Origin: Patagioenas fasciata
Lineage: Eukaryota > Chordata > Aves > Columbiformes > Columbidae
Reading direction: 5' to 3'
Assembly: GCF_037038585.1 (NCBI RefSeq)
Contig: NC_092559.1
Coordinates: forward strand, 12,448,488-12,512,487
Length of the DNA stretch: 64,000 bases
Positions 41,500-52,990 of this stretch are shown piece by piece (position 1 is the first letter of the stretch; every line of letters starts with the position of its first letter). The notes under the pieces are model-generated. The model was not told the DNA's origin. It was given only the letters and a program-made list of their open reading frames with translations, and ran no database searches. A program made the position numbers and the translations under genes.

Positions 41500-43900
41500 T
41501 TTCGGCATGCCAAAAGCTGTGCTGTTAAGAAAATCAGCTAGTGCAATTTACAAGGACATAGATTACAAATAAAAAAAAAAACAGAATTAAATTTCACAAA
41601 TGGTACATATATGACAAAAGGCTCATGGTCTTTTAAGACTTAAATTCATTCCCTCCATTTTCTTGATCAGAGTGACAATTGATATATAACAGTCGGTATA
41701 TCAATCTGCTAGCAATCTCATCATACTGTCCCACAATAGCCACAGGTTGTTTCATAGACAAATCTGCAAGTCCAATCGAATGCAGTCAGCCTGTAAGGTT
41801 GTCATAAATTTATTCCTCAAAGTTTCTAACTCCATTTTGGTTGTCATATATATTGGATATTGTTTTCCCTTACCGGATCAAAGTCCTGTTTCAGATCTAT
41901 CAGTGTAATATTTGCTTTATTGAAACATTGGCTGTTAATACTAGTGGAAATACAGCATTTGAAATTTCCTTGGAGATTTCTCGCTTGCAGCAAGCAGATC
42001 TGCACCATCCAAGCAGCTTCTTGTAGGACATGCAACTAAACAGAATTCTCAGAAAACGTTATTTGAGCTTACAATTTACTTAACAAATCCTGACCCAAGA
42101 GAGGTATAGGACTTTCTGGCAACTACAAGAATTCATGTATTAAAACTTTGTTCCAAATTTGGCATTCTATTGGTCTCAAAAAACAGCCTTTCTTTCGTTC
42201 TCTCCCATGACCTCAAAAACTAGCATGGTGAATTTACTAAGAAGTCTCTTACAACCAGTTACCACAGAATAAGTCTATTAAAAAAAAAATAATTGGTTTA
42301 ATTTCCCAGCTTCATTAGAACTATGGACCCACTGGTAATGCCTTTAAATTTCAAACCTCAGACTCCTATATGCAGTATTACAGTTCTCTAGCAGTAATAT
42401 TGCTTGGGGGGGGGGAATAAAATCTCCCTCTCACCCCCATCTGAGATGGCAGGATCTCCAGCCCAGCATGAAAACAAATCAGTTCAACTCCACATTAAAC
42501 CAACCTGGCTGCACTCCACACCCAAATCAGTACCAGCCTGACCCAGAGAAGCACTGAGCACTCTGACCTCCCCAGAGCTGACCAGTGTGAAAAGACTGAC
42601 TTCAGCAAGGAGGTAAAATTATGAGCTCTTTCCCCAGATGTGCCAAAACCTAGGAAACAAGACAGAAGCAAAAAGAAACATCACCAACAACCCCTGATAT
42701 CAAGCCAAGAAGCAACACAGTACCACAACAAGGATGGATGACAATACTCTGGGAAAAAAAAAGATAGAGCGGGGAGAGTAAACCCCCCTTTCTCTGCTTA
42801 GCAGCGGGAAAACAGGTTTTTCCAGTTTTTTTTTTTTTCTTCTTTCTCTTCTTGCTGCAGTTCAGATGTAGCCAAGGCCACGCAGCTGGCATAATCGCTG
42901 GTACGAAGTGGGAGGCTCTGGCAAACTCCTCGGTTACAATGAGCTGAGTTTTATACACGATTCCAATTAGCTCAACAGTTGTTACATTCCTCAGCCCCAT
43001 TTACCTTTCACAATTTAAAGATGTCAAAATACAGTATATTAAACATCAATCCATTATTCCATTTTCCTAGATCCAAATCAGTTCACATTCCAGCAACTTT
43101 TAAATACAACTTCATACAATAACAAATTCACATCCATCATAGCATTTAGGTGTTTGTTTGTTTCTTTTCTTTTTTTCTTTTTCCTTTTTTTTTTTTTTCA
43201 ATGCAAAGCAGAGTTTAACAATTTAAATTCTTTTCTGATCTCAAAATTACTAGATGACAATATAAGCAATTACTCTAATGCACAAGGATGCACCCTAAGA
43301 GGGAGCAAGGTGGAATTTTAGCAGTGAAATTTTAGCAGTGGAACTGGTTCCCATTTTGTAACTATCTCCCTAAACAAAATTGTTTTTGTACCAAATACAA
43401 ATATGCAAATTAAAATACTGAGCTCAGATATGAAAACCAAATACCAAGTTCAAATATGCAGATGGATCACAGTTACACTAATTTAAGACAATCTCTCAAT
43501 TTTTGCATTGCACCTCTGAACTGCTCACTGCTCAGCCAGGCAGAGGTATCGCTGGGTCTCCCTGACAAAACAGGTCAGTGCGCGCTGGAGCCCAATTGGC
43601 ACCTGCCCCCCCGCCACTGCAGCAAGCTGGACTGGGCAAGGTTTTTATCAGTGTCTCATCTGGTGCGCTACAACTGTTATCCCAAAACCAGGATTCTTTA
43701 CTTGGTGTGCATACAAAAGAGCCAAATCCAGCACATCGAGATGAGACACAGCCTATCACAGAGTTGCGCAAGGCTGGATACTGAAATAAAGCTAGCGTGC
43801 TAGAAAGACAAAATAACAGCTACTACACACGAAATTTTACCATCACATTCACACAGTAAAGAACTAAATTACTCATGATCTTCTGTATTATCACAAAATG
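41500..43900 (-). other. Non-coding spacer of provirus B2
   Basis: Counterpart of 4.2-7.0 kb (without the solo LTR) and of 58.5-59.9 kb. Contains poly-A/T runs (41569-41580, 42830-42838, 43180-43198) and a poly-G/C block (42403-42414). 42.4-42.75 kb carries extra sequence not in B1. No supported gene. Confidence 0.55.
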
Positions 43901-44347
43901 CACATTTTGAGTCAACGGATTCTCATGATTTAACAGACTTATCGTACCATATAACAAAGACCTACCAAAATTGCAACATGCTTAAACAGATACCCACAAA
44001 GAAAACAGTTTAATAAGGAAAGCATCTTGCAGACTTCAGCAAGTTTTCTGACCTGTGTGTTATCAATTAATTCTCTCTCAGCTTGTTGAAGTTCAAATCG
44101 CCCTGCCTGTAATACTGTCTGAAATGATTTAATGATTTCTTGTCCGAGTGCTTTCCTATGTTTTAAAACACCTCCCAATACTGATTTTTTAGGAACACAA
44201 CTGAAAATAATCATTCCTGACCCCATCTTGCAAGTAAAAACTTTGAGAAGAGGGAGGGAGGGGGGGAAGCACAGGGCTGCTTGCAGCATGAGTGGGAAGA
44301 GCGGGGAGAAGGTTTTACGGCGCACTTAAAAACAACTAGTAAAACAA

Positions 44348-44626
44348 TTAAATCACATTCCTGACAAGCTGCTTGATTTTCAGAGAGGCAGTACACAGGA
44401 GCACATAATATGTACTGTAAAACTCGCAGATAACATGTTGATAGCAAACATTAGCATTCTCTACTGCTATTTTCAACACCAGTGCTTCCTTAACTTCTAA
44501 GTTTTCAACCTGCTTATTGATGGCCTCTTGAAGGTGGTCAATAAATTGCATGTAATTTTCATTGGGACCCTGATTAATAGTTGCAAATGATTTGGCTGCT
44601 TTGTTGGTTTCAGGCACCTCTCTCAT
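44348..44626 (-). pseudogene. Gag capsid fragment with MHR (B2)
   Basis: INQGPNENYMQFIDHLQEA and the following helix, nearly the same as B1 7495-7773. Separated from the matrix region by a frame break around 44.63-44.74 kb. Confidence 0.82.
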
Positions 44627-44740
44627 AGCTTGATATTGCTGACTGTTGGATTCACTAATAGCTGATCTAATCTTTCACACAGTTCTTTTGCCCAGTTCTT
44701 ATCCGGCGACTCCTTCTGCTCTTTCGTGGAAGTTGGAGGG

Positions 44741-45346
44741 TTAAAAGGCGGTAAAAGCAGATACAAATTGGTAAAAGGACTTGTCTATGACTTTAGCATT
44801 CTCAGCTTTCACAGGTTCTTTGGGCAAGTTGTCTGATTCCAATCCTTTGGACTTGCTGTTCTCATCAAGGTTGGGTAATAGTGTAGGAGGACACCCGCTC
44901 GGCATTTTTCCTCCCCCCGCCCCGGACTGCTGAGCTATCAGGGGTGCTGAAAGCACAACAGGGGATGGAGTAGAGAAGGTATCAAAGACACAAACCGGGT
45001 GAACTTCACAGTGACTTTCAGGATACTTATCAGGCTGCAATGCTACAAAAACTCCAGCAGCAGCAGACCGTTCAGCCTTAAAATCTTTTATAAGTTTCCA
45101 TGTAGTTACTAATGATTTAGCTTCTTTATCATCTCCATTGCTGACTTTATCCCATAATTTCTGCCCTATATCATCCCAAAGTTCAGTTTTAAAAACCTTC
45201 TCAGCTTCTGTCGGATAGCCATTAGTTCTACACCAAACCAACAGTCTACGTATGTTACTTTCTTCATATTTAAGTCCTCTCATAGAGAGAATATGCAGGA
45301 GGAGTTTAACTATGGCTTGTTCCTCAGAGGATATGTTTTGCCCCAT
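44741..45346 (-). pseudogene. Gag N-terminal half (matrix and linker), B2
   Basis: 201 open codons from the ATG at 45346: MGQNISSEEQ with a myristoylation glycine, a helical matrix (RRLLVWCRTNGYP, LWDDIGQKLWDKV), then a Pro/Ser-rich linker containing PSGCPPTLLPN. It ends by frameshift before the capsid, so only a truncated Gag is encoded. The layout parallels the young element C (WEDIGTELWEAV versus WDDIGQKLWDKV), supporting shared class II ancestry. Confidence 0.82.
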
Positions 45347-45520
45347 AATTTCACTCTTCCCTCCTCCTGCTCCCAGCCGCTCACCTTTTCCGGTGATTTC
45401 TTCAACAAATTTATCTGCGGAACATCCGTACGCCTCCGCCCGGTTCTCAGTCCAGCTGATCCGCCTCCGGCTGGGCCGTTCCAGGCTTTTCCCCGATCGT
45501 AGTGAGACACCATTCAGAGT

Positions 45521-45538
45521 ATCACGTCGGGGTCACCA
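45521..45538 (-). other. Primer-binding site, tRNA-Trp (B2)
   Basis: Minus strand TGGTGACCCCGACGTGAT, two bases after the LTR. Confidence 0.93.
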
Positions 45539-45540
45539 TT

Positions 45541-45878
45541 TGTTGGAGCGATAAAGGACTCAGCATTCCAATTCACTGTGAATCACGTAAAGCCATTATT
45601 ACAGAAACAAGCCTCCTTATATACGCAACTATTCTCTAATCACACGTCCACACTCCAAGCATGGATTCGCTAAATGAGTATCACGGGCAGTCCACACGCT
45701 GGAGTCCCACCGATGATAGGTCCGACGACTCACGCCATGCTGAGGCCCTGTTAATGAAGAAACGCCCCTCTCTCTTTCTCACAGCAGATTCTGTTCTCAG
45801 CTTCTCAAAGTGGCCTTGAGATTCCTTTGGGCCTGACTAATTCAACAACATATCTCCATCTAACGAAACCCCTCCACA
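45541..45878 (-). repeat. 5' LTR of provirus B2
   Basis: 338 bp, paired with 40003-40332, followed by TSD CACTCA (45879-45884). Confidence 0.92.
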
Positions 45879-45884
45879 CACTCA

Positions 45885-46648
45885 GACCCTTGCCCCATGC
45901 CATGTCCAGAACCCTGGGGTACAATGTTCCAGTATGTTCTGGGCAGCCGTTCCCAACCTAGGCTGAGCTTGATGCCGGGGTCTTCCCTGGCTCCCCCCAA
46001 CCTGTGTGGCACTCCAGGCCAGAGTGAAGGAGAGGTCAGGGGATGGAGGGGTTTGGGGAAGGCAAAAAATAGTTTGCAGCGACTCTCATATTTACATTTG
46101 GGATTATGTATTTACATGACCCCATGGGGCTATATACAGGGATGGGGGAGATTGGGCGGGGGGGAGCCACAACATTGAAGCCTGCCCTGGTGTGGTTGAG
46201 GGGCCAGTCCCAGCAGGAGCCTCTGTTTCTCCCCTGCCCCAGGAGGGGGTGATGTGTCACAACTTCTGCCAGGAGCTAGGTACCAATAAGAGACTGCAAA
46301 GTGCCCTACGGGGCAGCTAGGTCCTGAGAGCAGCTCAGAGACAGCTGAGCCACTGGGGAGAAGGCAGGGGGGCCAAAGATCCCAGAGGATGAGGGGATAT
46401 GGGGTCCCCCGGGCTGGATTGGGGCTGGTTCCCCCCTCCAGTGAAGGCTGCAGAGGCAGTTGGACTTTGCTGGTACTGATGAAGAGGGGCAGATGGTGCC
46501 ATGGCCACTGGCCCACTCAAGCCCTGCTGAAGCAGAGGGGCTGCAGTGGTAGGGGGAAGCTGCAGTGGCAGGGGGCCCTGGTCCATCCCAGGGGCCAGGT
46601 GCTGGGAAGCATAGCGGCCCACTGGGGTTGGGGACTCCACCACCGGGA
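45885..46648. other. Single-copy-like DNA downstream of the NPR2 remnant
   Basis: GC-rich, not recognised as a repeat. On the minus strand it follows the NPR2 stop codon and probably holds the 3' untranslated region and intergenic DNA. Several open frames overlap on both strands without similarity I can name. Confidence 0.4.
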
Positions 46649-46711
46649 TCAAATGACTTTGGGGTCTTTCCTCTCACCCAGCAGCCAGTACATCTACATC
46701 TTCCCCTTGCT
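46649..46711 (-). pseudogene. NPR2: NPR2 remnant, last exon (nonsense codon)
   Basis: Minus strand: GGCCCCCAG acceptor, then [17 protein letters not shown] and the natural stop after DPKVI. This is the C-terminal end of a natriuretic-peptide receptor guanylate cyclase ([16 protein letters not shown] in NPR2). The RT pair reads TAG-M, a nonsense mutation. Confidence 0.88.
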
Positions 46712-46871
46712 CTGGGGGCCAGAGGTGGGCGGTGAGACCCTCCCCAGCTCCCGGTGCTGCCTCTCGGGTGCTATGCCCAGCATCGAGTGGGACCGAAGGT
46801 CCCAGCCCCCACCTGTCCACCCAGTACATGACCCTGTGGCAGGAAGACAGCCCAAGACCCTGCACCCTAAC

Positions 46872-46965
46872 CTTTCTCTCCACATTCCTGTGCAGTTCCA
46901 GCTCAAAGCAGCCAAACTCATCCAGGACTTCCTTAGTGGTGGAAGAGATGTGGATCTTCAGAGTT
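46872..46965 (-). pseudogene. NPR2: NPR2 remnant, guanylate cyclase exon (lost acceptor)
   Basis: Minus strand encodes [19 protein letters not shown] then [11 protein letters not shown] and a GTTAGG donor. Matches the late cyclase domain of NPR2 (KIHVSSTTK…LDELGCFQLELRGDVEMK). The base before the exon reads CCAAC-TCTG, so the AG acceptor appears to be destroyed. Confidence 0.88.
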
Positions 46966-47058
46966 GGATAGCACAGAGGGGCAAAAGGGACATGACTGCA
47001 TCTGGGAGCAAGGCATGACCTGTGGCACCGGACCCCAGCTGCCAGTCCTGCGGCTTAC

Positions 47059-47157
47059 CCTGGTTGTTGGACTCCACGCAGAATGCAGTGTTCACCATGT
47101 CCCCAAACAGGCAGTACCGCAGCATCTTCAGACCCACAACTCTGGCACACACAGAAC
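47059..47157 (-). pseudogene. NPR2: NPR2 remnant, guanylate cyclase exon (99 bp)
   Basis: Between GCCTGTAG and GTAAGC, the minus strand encodes [20 protein letters not shown] then [11 protein letters not shown]. This is the [27 protein letters not shown] signature of receptor guanylate cyclases. Changes such as P to L and TASRM to TAFCV hit otherwise near-invariant substrate/metal-pocket residues, so it would not be active even if spliced. Confidence 0.92.
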
Positions 47158-47239
47158 CTACAGGCACAGAGATGCCTGAGACTGCTGCAGGGCAGGTGAG
47201 CATCCCCCAGCCACAGTGTTAGCTGGTGTAGGGGCTCAC

Positions 47240-47414
47240 CGGTTTGTAAGCCAATATGCAAGCAGAGCTGGTCATTGGGCCAGTGATGGATCGTGAAGGT
47301 TTTGACAGCCTCAAGCAAGGCCAGAGCCATGTGAACAATCTTTCAGGCATGCAGTTTCTTCTTGTGCACCAGCAGCCCCAACACCACCATGTAGGCATCC
47401 CCAATGGTCTCCAC
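47240..47414 (-). pseudogene. NPR2: NPR2 remnant, guanylate cyclase exon (175 bp, nonsense codon)
   Basis: Acceptor CCAGCAG and donor GTGAGC frame VETIGDAYMVVLGLLVHKKK then LHA-stop-KIVHMALALLEAVKTFTI and CLHIGLQTG. VETIGDAYM is a hallmark of class III nucleotide cyclases. The TGA after LHA is the clear disabling mutation. The upstream exon (with the first metal Asp, DIVGFT) is not found. Confidence 0.92.
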
Positions 47415-47905
47415 CTGCTGGGTCAGGGGGAGTGAGTAAATCCTGGGCTCCTGCCCCATCCCAACTCAGCTGGGATGAGGTCAAAGGTTAACTTTTGGAA
47501 TATTCTGTGTGGTAACACAAAGTGACAACAATTACCCAAGAGGTTCAATTAAATCATGAATTTACTAAAAACATCACTCAGAATTACAGGGAATAGTGGT
47601 TTGGCAAAAGTTAGTAACTATATCATAAAACTTAGCAATACTTTAACAACAAAAACAATATTACTCTTAAATGCCCAGAATAAAATTAGAAAGAGAGAGA
47701 GAGAGGAAAAGGAGAGAGATAGTTTAAGATATCAGAAGAAAGGTAAGATCTCACCACTCCGTTGTTCTAGCTTGTGGTGGGTACAAAACTTCATTAATGC
47801 CATGCAGCACACACACACACACTAAGACAAAAAACACACAAACAAAACAGACTAAAAAGTGTCCCAAGTGAGCAAGTTTTATAACCCAGTCCATTTAAAT
47901 GCGAG
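47415..47905. other. Unassigned DNA with simple repeats inside NPR2
   Basis: A/T-rich filler with (AG)n at about 47693-47722 and (CA)n at 47806-47822. It occupies the place where NPR2 kinase and dimerisation exons should be. No coding similarity seen. Confidence 0.5.
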
Positions 47906-48828
47906 TGTGGCGGATGCACTTGACCCCCACCCCCAGCCAAAACAGCAGCAGTTTAGTCAAGGCTCGAGAGGAGGTAAGGACCTGAGCTGCAGCCAGGCCA
48001 AGAATTCCTTCCAAGAGACCCACAAGGAAGCAGGACGGCACACTGAATGCCAGTAACTTGTGAGCACAGGGAGTCTCATGCATACTTTTCCTACTGTATG
48101 CAATTTGACTACTAGTCAAGCACTTCATTCTATAAATATGACAGCCTGGATGAGCCCACTTTGAGCTCTCCCTGCTAAATAAGTGAGCTGTATGGCAATG
48201 GTTTTACTACTCACAGGTCAGTGGATGAACCCAGTTCAAGTTCAATATTAATCATTTAGCTTAAGTAGATGCACACCAAATGTAATGGATTATTTAGAGA
48301 TATAAGGTTGTACGATTTTTAGTGTATTCTTTTTTGAGCGGCGGAGGAACACGCAGGTCGACTCAATATGAGTGATAAAGCATAGTTTGATTTATTAGCC
48401 CAAACAGCATATACTTATACAGTTCACGATAATTATGCATACCTGTCACCTACTAATTGGCTTAAGCTCTAATAGTCACATTTGCATGGTCCTCCTACTT
48501 GCAGTTGCTAGCTATGCTTATTCTACATTCTTGTGCTGTTGAAAGCTGTTTGTGAAACTCTGCCAAGGTCGCAGTGACCTTGCTGATTTTACTGAAACAG
48601 TCAGTGGTTCCCACTGCGGCCTAGTCTTGCTACTTATGCTAAGGTCTTCAGAACAGGCTCTGCTCGTACAACTGCTCTGCAGACCCATGTCCCTTATTTT
48701 TAAGCCGTTCTCCAACATTCTTTGACTCATGTTACTTGGTAGATTAGATTTGCTAAAATTTTAAGCTGTAAGGTCCTGCTTGTATTTACCAAAATCAACT
48801 GCAGACTATACCTTAATATCTTCAAGGT
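47906..48828 (+). mobile_element. Long LTR family G, copy 2 (3'-truncated)
   Basis: Starts TGTGGCGGATGCACTTGACC and follows copy 3 (50070) through TACTCACAGGTCAGTGGATG, up to CTGCAGACTATACC, then ends. A second LTR (48335-48717, minus) is nested inside. It sits in the NPR2 kinase region. Confidence 0.78.
48335..48717 (-). mobile_element. Nested solo LTR, 383 bp
   Basis: Minus strand TGTTGGAGAACGGC...TCCTCCGCCGCTCA with AATAAATC near the 3' end. The flanks share TTCTTT (48327-48332 and 48718-48723) with a two-T slippage on the left. Confidence 0.7.
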
Positions 48829-48964
48829 CAATCTCTGTTCAAATACCCGCCGCCAGGGAATCCACAGACCTACCATAGTCCCCCACATGCAGCCAAGAGG
48901 GAGCACTTCAGCAGGACTAGGAGGGTTTGGTGAGAGGGCTAAACTCCCCACCTGCCACACTGAC

Positions 48965-49039
48965 CTTGAAGTGGTAGGTGTTGGCAAAGATCTGATACTT
49001 GCCATGCGTGGTCATCAGGGAGCCGTAGCTGGAGCTGTG
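48965..49039 (-). pseudogene. NPR2: NPR2 remnant, start of kinase-homology domain
   Basis: Minus strand between CCCCGCAG and GTCAGT encodes [18 protein letters not shown] then ANTYHFK. This is the NPR2 juxtamembrane/kinase-homology exon ([23 protein letters not shown]), where the glycine loop of the pseudokinase lies. No stop in this exon. The following kinase exons are missing. Confidence 0.92.
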
Positions 49040-49502
49040 CTGCGGGGAAGGAGAGAGCTAGGGGTGGGGACCCTGGGGCGAGAGGTGACAAGCACCAATG
49101 GAGGCAGGCAGGGACACCCAGGGGCGTACAGGGGATAGTGCAGGACAAACTCCGATGGGTCAGCACAAGCTCTGCATGCTCTGTAGAGAGGGTAAAGTCT
49201 ATAGGATGAGGTATGGTGCACTGCAGGGGATGGATAAGGTGTGGCTGCACAGAGGACAGAGGACTGCATAGGGGACAGATGAGGTCTGGTGCTCTATAGA
49301 GGATTCAGAGTTGTGTAGGGGATGGAGTGTCACATAGGAGATGGATGAAATGTAGCTTTATAGGGAATGTAGAGTTACGGAGGGAGGAAGGGTTGTGTAG
49401 GGGATCAACATGATGCAGCCTTGTAAGGGAGGAGTGTTGTGCAGGAAGGGAGGGTGGCACAGGGTCAGGAGGAAGGTGGTACCCCAGGACTGGCAGCTCA
49501 AC

Positions 49503-49623
49503 CAGGGACAGGGTGAGACAGCTGCCTGCTGCCTTGTGGTACTGCTCGGGGCTCTCAAATGGCAGCTCATCCCAGCAGATCCTCCTGAGCATTCTGGCAA
49601 GCTCCTTCTCCAACATAAGCTTC
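49503..49623 (-). pseudogene. NPR2: NPR2 remnant, juxtamembrane exon
   Basis: Acceptor GCCTCCCAG; the minus strand encodes [20 protein letters not shown] then [18 protein letters not shown], and a GTTGAG donor. Matches [20 protein letters not shown]…GSRLTLSL of NPR2. The exon is open. Frame and splice sites look usable, but neighbours are broken. Confidence 0.92.
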
Positions 49624-49727
49624 CTGGGAGGCACATGGGGGTCAGGTCCCTGCAGGCCCCTGTCCTGCCCACTCCCCCACCAGGTTGAGGGGTGCTCAGG
49701 CAGAGGCACTCCCCAGCCCCAACTGAC

Positions 49728-49811
49728 CTGAAGATGAGGAAGCTGGAAATGCTGAATATGATGAAGGTGAGGCCAGTGCCCAAACCCTGGATGACCATCA
49801 TGGAGAGGGGG
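49728..49811 (-). pseudogene. NPR2: NPR2 remnant, transmembrane exon
   Basis: Minus strand after TGCCTGCAG encodes [20 protein letters not shown] then SFLIFR and a GTCAGT donor. This is the single membrane-spanning segment of the receptor (ALGTG-TFIMFGVSSFLIFR in NPR2). It is hydrophobic throughout and still open. Confidence 0.9.
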
Positions 49812-49929
49812 CTGCAGGCAGGAAGGGATGTCAGTATGGTCCAGCTGCCTGTGGGAACCGGGTGGCCATACACCCACAGGGAAGGGTGCTGGGGACCAAG
49901 GGATGTGGGGACCTGGTACACCAATTTTT

Positions 49930-49970
49930 CTCACAGGAGGGGTTATCCATGATGAAGACGCAGGGTGAGT
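49930..49970 (-). pseudogene. NPR2: NPR2 remnant, end of the extracellular domain
   Basis: Minus strand encodes [12 protein letters not shown], a short match to the Cys-flanked juxtamembrane end of the natriuretic-peptide receptor ectodomain. Boundaries are uncertain and the donor is not obvious. No further ectodomain exons are found; CR1 begins at 49998. Confidence 0.6.
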
Positions 49971-50069
49971 TGTTCAAGGCAGGGGGCCTTTCACCCAGAG
50001 AATCACAGAATCACAGAATGGTTGGGGTTGGAAGGGACCTCTGGAGATCATCTAGTCCAATGCACCTAC

Positions 50070-51311
50070 TGTGGCAGATGCACTCAACCCCCTCCCAGCC
50101 AAACCAGCAGCAGTTTGGTCCAGGCTCCAGAGGAGGTATGGGCCTGAGCCATAGCCAGGTCAAGAACTCCTTCTAGGAAACCCACAAGGAAGAAGAACAG
50201 TACACTGAACACTGATGAATTGTGGACACAGGGAGTCTTGTGCATACTTTTCCTACTGTATGCAATTTGGCTACAAGTCAACCACTTCATTCTATAAATA
50301 TGGCAGCCTAGATGAGCCTACTTTGAGCTCTCCCTGCTAAATAAGAGAGCTGTATGGCAATGGTATTATTACTCACAGGTCAGTGGATGAGCCCAATTCA
50401 AGTTCAATATTAATCATTTAGTTTAAGTAGATGCACACCAAATATAATGAATCATTTAGCGGTATAAAGTAGTATGTTTTTTAATATACTCTTTGCTTCA
50501 TGTTACTTGGTAAGCTGGATTTGCTAAAATCATAAGCTGGAAAGTTCTGCTCATATTTACCAAAAGCAACTATAAACTACACTGAACACTTGCAAGATAA
50601 GACCTAGTTTGCACTTTGCTGGGAAGAACGGAACTGACTGCAGAAAAATAATGATTCCAAGGTTAACACAGAGACATTACAGACATCTGCAAAATGAGGT
50701 CTATTTTGCACTTCACTGAAAAGAAAGTATTTATTCAGACAAAACAGTACCTGCAAGGCTATGGCCCATAAAAAATGTCTATGGCAAAACAAAATAAAGG
50801 CTCATATGAGATCAGCAAAAAAGATTCAATGAGATGTAAGAAGGCCTCAAAGTGAAATATTGCTATTGGACTGAATCATGGTATGGATGGTTTGTAAAGA
50901 TATAAAAGTCTATGGTTTTCTATGCTCAGGTCGGAACCTCTGTGCAGGTACCCAGCTTGAGACAGCCCTCCTGCTATTCTACTCCATTAAATTTTTTTTC
51001 TGAGAATTTGTTTCCTGAAAGTCTGCTCTGCATATGGTTATCAGGTCTCGCCTGAAAGTTTGCCTCTGGAGTTCTAAAATATAGACTCTAGAGCGAATGG
51101 CTATCAGGGAGGGAAGACACCTGAAAGTTTGCTTCATGAACAGACACAGGTACCTGGAGAGAAGGTAAGCAGCATTTGGGTTGGTATATTTCCCCCATGC
51201 AGTAAATAATAGAGTGAACCTGCCAATGAACTCTTTAAAGTTGCACTTCTATTTGAGAGATCTAAGCATTGTTCTGCAGTAAGCAGAACCCTAAATTACT
51301 CCTCTGCGACA
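50070..51311 (+). mobile_element. Long LTR family G, copy 3 (full length, 1,242 bp)
   Basis: TGTGGCAGATGCACTCAACC to ...CTCCTCTGCGACA. Contains AATAAAGG (about 50803), a CTATGCTCAGGTCGGAACCT block and a stretch CCCCCATGCAGTAAATAATA near the end. It is inserted in CR1, which resumes exactly at 51312. Flanks CCTAC and CTGCT are not a clean TSD. Confidence 0.82.
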
Positions 51312-51803
51312 CTGCTAAAGAAGGTTCACCTAGACCAGATTGCACAGGAATGCGTCCAGGCAGGTTTTGAATGTCTCCAGAGAAGGAGACTTCACAACCT
51401 CTCTGAGCAGCCTGTTCCAGTGCTCTGGCACCGTCAAAGTAAATGAGCTTCTCCTCGTATTCAGATGGAACCTCCTATGTTTCAGCCTGTGCCCGTTGCC
51501 CCTCATCCTGTCGTTGGGCACCACTGAAAAGAGTCTGGTCCCATCCTCTTGGCACCCACCCTTGAGATCTTTATAAGTATAAATAAGGTCCTCTCTCAGC
51601 CTTCTCTTCTCCAGGCTGAAAAGAACAAGCTTTCTCAGTCTTTCCTCATAACAAAGATACTCCAGACCCCTAATCATCTCTGTAGCTCTCTGCTGGACTT
51701 CCTCCAGTATTTCCATTTCCTTCTTAAACTGGGGAGCCCAGAACTGGACAGAGTACTCCAGATGCAGCCTCACCAGGGCAGAGTAGAGGGGAAGGATAAC
51801 CTC
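51312..51803 (-). pseudogene. CR1 ORF2 C-terminus (segment 2)
   Basis: 147 open codons, including [39 protein letters not shown] and [19 protein letters not shown], ending at the ORF2 stop near 51330. The best preserved CR1 coding piece in the window. Confidence 0.9.
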
Positions 51804-52873
51804 TGTTGTGTATTGATAAGGATAATGGCTGAAAACATTGTGGCGAAACTAGTTCATCCAGCCACAACGGATGACACATTCAGTATAGGGTGAACTGCAA
51901 TTTACATATCAACGACAAGCTAACGAGCCACAGACCACGCTGGCTGGCTGATACCGGAGGTAGGGGATGAGCTGTAGGGCACATAGCTCCATCTTCTGAT
52001 ATGCCCAGCTTGGCAAAGAAAGGGGAAAAGCTGAGACCCTTCAACATGGCCCAGGATTTGTCGAGACTTGACAATCTTTCACAATCACCCCTTCCCCCCA
52101 GACTTTCCTCTACTCTGAGAGCTATAAAAAAGCTCACCTAAAACAGCACTAACAGGGAACTCACCCTCAGGACCCTCCGTGCACCAGCCTCGCCGCGGGA
52201 ACCAGACCAGACACCGGAGGGTGCTGCGCTCCTGAACTACAAACCCCAGCATCCTCCCTGCGGGACACCGGAGGCCATACAACATCGTACAAGTCCTGTC
52301 ATCCATGCTGCGGAGCCGTAAGAGTGGCTAGATCCCTTACCCTTTTCTTTCTTCCTTTCTCTCTGCTCTTTCCTTCTCTCCATTTTTCTATATCCCTATT
52401 TCTGTGTCTCTCCTTCTGTGACTGGTGATATATTACTCTCTTTCTCTCTTTCTTATACCTTAGTTTTCCTTCCCTCTCTACCACTTTCTTTCTCTCTTTT
52501 CCTTTTCAACATATAAGAGTAACATCATCTTAAGCTCTGCTGTTGGATTCTTGTTAAATTTTGTGTTATAGCTACTAATGGTTGCCAATACATTGCTAGT
52601 AGAAGGACTCTTGCTGTTAACGTATTGATAAGTTCTGTGATATCACAAAATACTTTTGCCAAGCCACTATTCGCTGTTATTAATATTCCAACACGTGCTT
52701 CTAGTAAAACTCATAATTAAATAGGACCCCTGGAGTGATTGTCTGTCATTCACTTCACGTAACTGCACAGAATTAACCCAGAGTTAACTCACACCTGGTC
52801 TCATCTGTTGAGTAAGGGCGTGTGTCGCGTTCAGAGTTAACTCATCCCTCATCCCATCTGTTGGGTTGGGACA
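51804..52873 (+). repeat. 5' LTR of element F2
   Basis: About 1,070 bp from TGTTGTGTATTGATAAGG to GGGTTGGGACA, with a long pyrimidine tract (52340-52505). The left joint cuts the CR1 sequence cleanly at AACCTC. There is only one copy, so the start rests on the CR1 junction and TG. Confidence 0.7.
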
Positions 52874-52881
52874 GTTTTATT

Positions 52882-52899
52882 TGGTGTCAGAAGTGGGAT
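52882..52899 (+). other. Primer-binding site, tRNA-Leu (F2)
   Basis: TGGTGTCAGAAGTGGGAT is complementary to the 3' end of tRNA-Leu(CAG), the primer that gives ERV-L its name. It lies eight bases after the LTR. Confidence 0.9.
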
Positions 52900-52990
52900 A
52901 TTCTGTGAGAAGCAGTTTAGAGGGGGGATAGGAGCCAGAGGTTTCAAAGGAGGACTGATTAGTCTGTGCCGCGTTCTCCAGCAGTGGGTC

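Larger units (their letters stand above)
40003..45878 (-). mobile_element. Class II ERV provirus B2 (internally deleted)
   Basis: Same family and same internal deletion as B1: 3' LTR 40003-40332, env tail and PPT, integrase C-terminus, RNase H, non-coding spacer, gag capsid piece, gag matrix with start codon, tRNA-Trp PBS 45521-45538, 5' LTR 45541-45878. The two LTRs differ at fewer positions than those of B1, so this copy is probably younger. It lacks the ERV-L solo LTR. Confidence 0.92.

Noticed and set aside
46306..46677. Pro/Ser-rich frames downstream of the NPR2 stop
   Set aside because: They follow the natural stop of the last exon and shift phase among three overlapping frames, so they look like 3' untranslated or intergenic DNA.
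47240..47414. NPR1 or a retinal guanylate cyclase instead of NPR2
   Set aside because: The juxtamembrane KLMLEKELA exon and the WLLGERK C-terminus fit NPR2 best, and gene order with HINT2 agrees; NPR1 stays a minor alternative.
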